From positions 1-37,038 of the forward strand of contig JASHRM010000312.1 of the NCBI GenBank assembly GCA_030037315.1: a stretch of DNA of 37,038 nt, given 5' to 3'. The stretch comes from Candidatus Acidiferrales bacterium (GTDB taxonomy: Bacteria; Acidobacteriota; Terriglobia; Acidiferrales; UBA7541). Numbering within the stretch: the stretch's first letter is position 1; each line of letters begins with the position of its first letter. Made by a program: the position numbers and the translations under genes. This document shows, piece by piece, positions 36,678 through 37,038 of this stretch. The notes under the pieces were generated by a model that saw only the letters and a program-made list of their open reading frames with translations, had not been told where the DNA came from and made no database searches.

Positions 36678-37038
36678 ATGAAGGCTTGCCTGCTTCGCGC
36701 CCCGGCTCCCATTGAAAACAACCCGCTCGAATTCGCAGACGCGCCCGTACCTGATCCGGGGCTCGGCGAAATCCTCATTCGGGTAAAGGTGTGCGGAGTT
36801 TGCCGAACCGATCTTCACGTGATCGAAGGCGAACTGCCGCCGAAGAAATCGCCCGTGATTCCGGGACATCAGATCGTCGGTATCATCGAAAAACTAGGCA
36901 AGGATGCGCACCGCTTCAAGGTTGGCACGCGAGTTGGCGTGGCTTGGCTTCACAAAACGGACCAAACCTGCGAATACTGCCGCGCCGGCATGGAAAATCT
37001 CTGTGACCGTCCAACCTTCACGGGGTATACGGTCGACG
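36678..37038 (+). CDS. zinc-dependent alcohol dehydrogenase, N-terminal part (truncated by window end)
   Basis: Manual translation: MKACLLRAPAPIENNPLEFADAPVPDPGLGEILIRVKVCGVCRTDLHVIEGELPPKKSPVIPGHQIVGIIEKLG...WLHKTDQTCEYCRAGMENLCDRPTFTGYTVD. Missed by the ORF track because no stop is in the window. Confidence 0.92.
   Translation, partial: MKACLLRAPAPIENNPLEFADAPVPDPGLGEILIRVKVCGVCRTDLHVIEGELPPKKSPVIPGHQIVGIIEKLGKDAHRFKVGTRVGVAWLHKTDQTCEYCRAGMENLCDRPTFTGYTVD

Noticed and set aside
1-37038. CRISPR arrays, IS elements, integrases, toxin-antitoxin pairs or defence genes
   Set aside because: None recognised on either strand; gene content is chromosomal housekeeping and metabolism.

Overview
The window is a gene-dense, GC-rich chromosomal segment. 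Protein content and gene order look Acidobacteria-like, but this is inferred without any database search. It carries about 37 credible protein-coding genes and one tRNA. I see no phage, IS element, CRISPR array or rRNA. Main blocks: a 2OG-Fe(II) oxygenase, a methyltransferase and folK; an exported ARPP-1-like protein with a small partner; a receiver-domain protein lacking the phosphoacceptor Asp; an SPL-like radical SAM gene behind a helically phased repeat/promoter region; a VOC protein with two well-placed start sites; a tetR-tolC-hlyD-MFS efflux operon; a 17 kb plus-strand housekeeping block (dacB-like, LOG-like, mutS2, dnaG, der, merR, tRNA-Pro, surE, dinG-like, queD-queE-queC, TPR protein, PilZ/coiled-coil protein); and a minus-strand ABC transporter plus DegT aminotransferase group. 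I found no convincing new multi-gene defence or mobile system. The most promising leads are: (1) the tandem GCGAAACAAAAGCGAAT repeats embedded in a promoter upstream of the radical SAM gene, (2) the dual-start VOC gene, (3) the D-to-N pseudo-receiver, (4) the 858-aa PilZ/coiled-coil protein, and (5) the conserved-looking Cys-rich and ARPP-1 proteins of unknown function.
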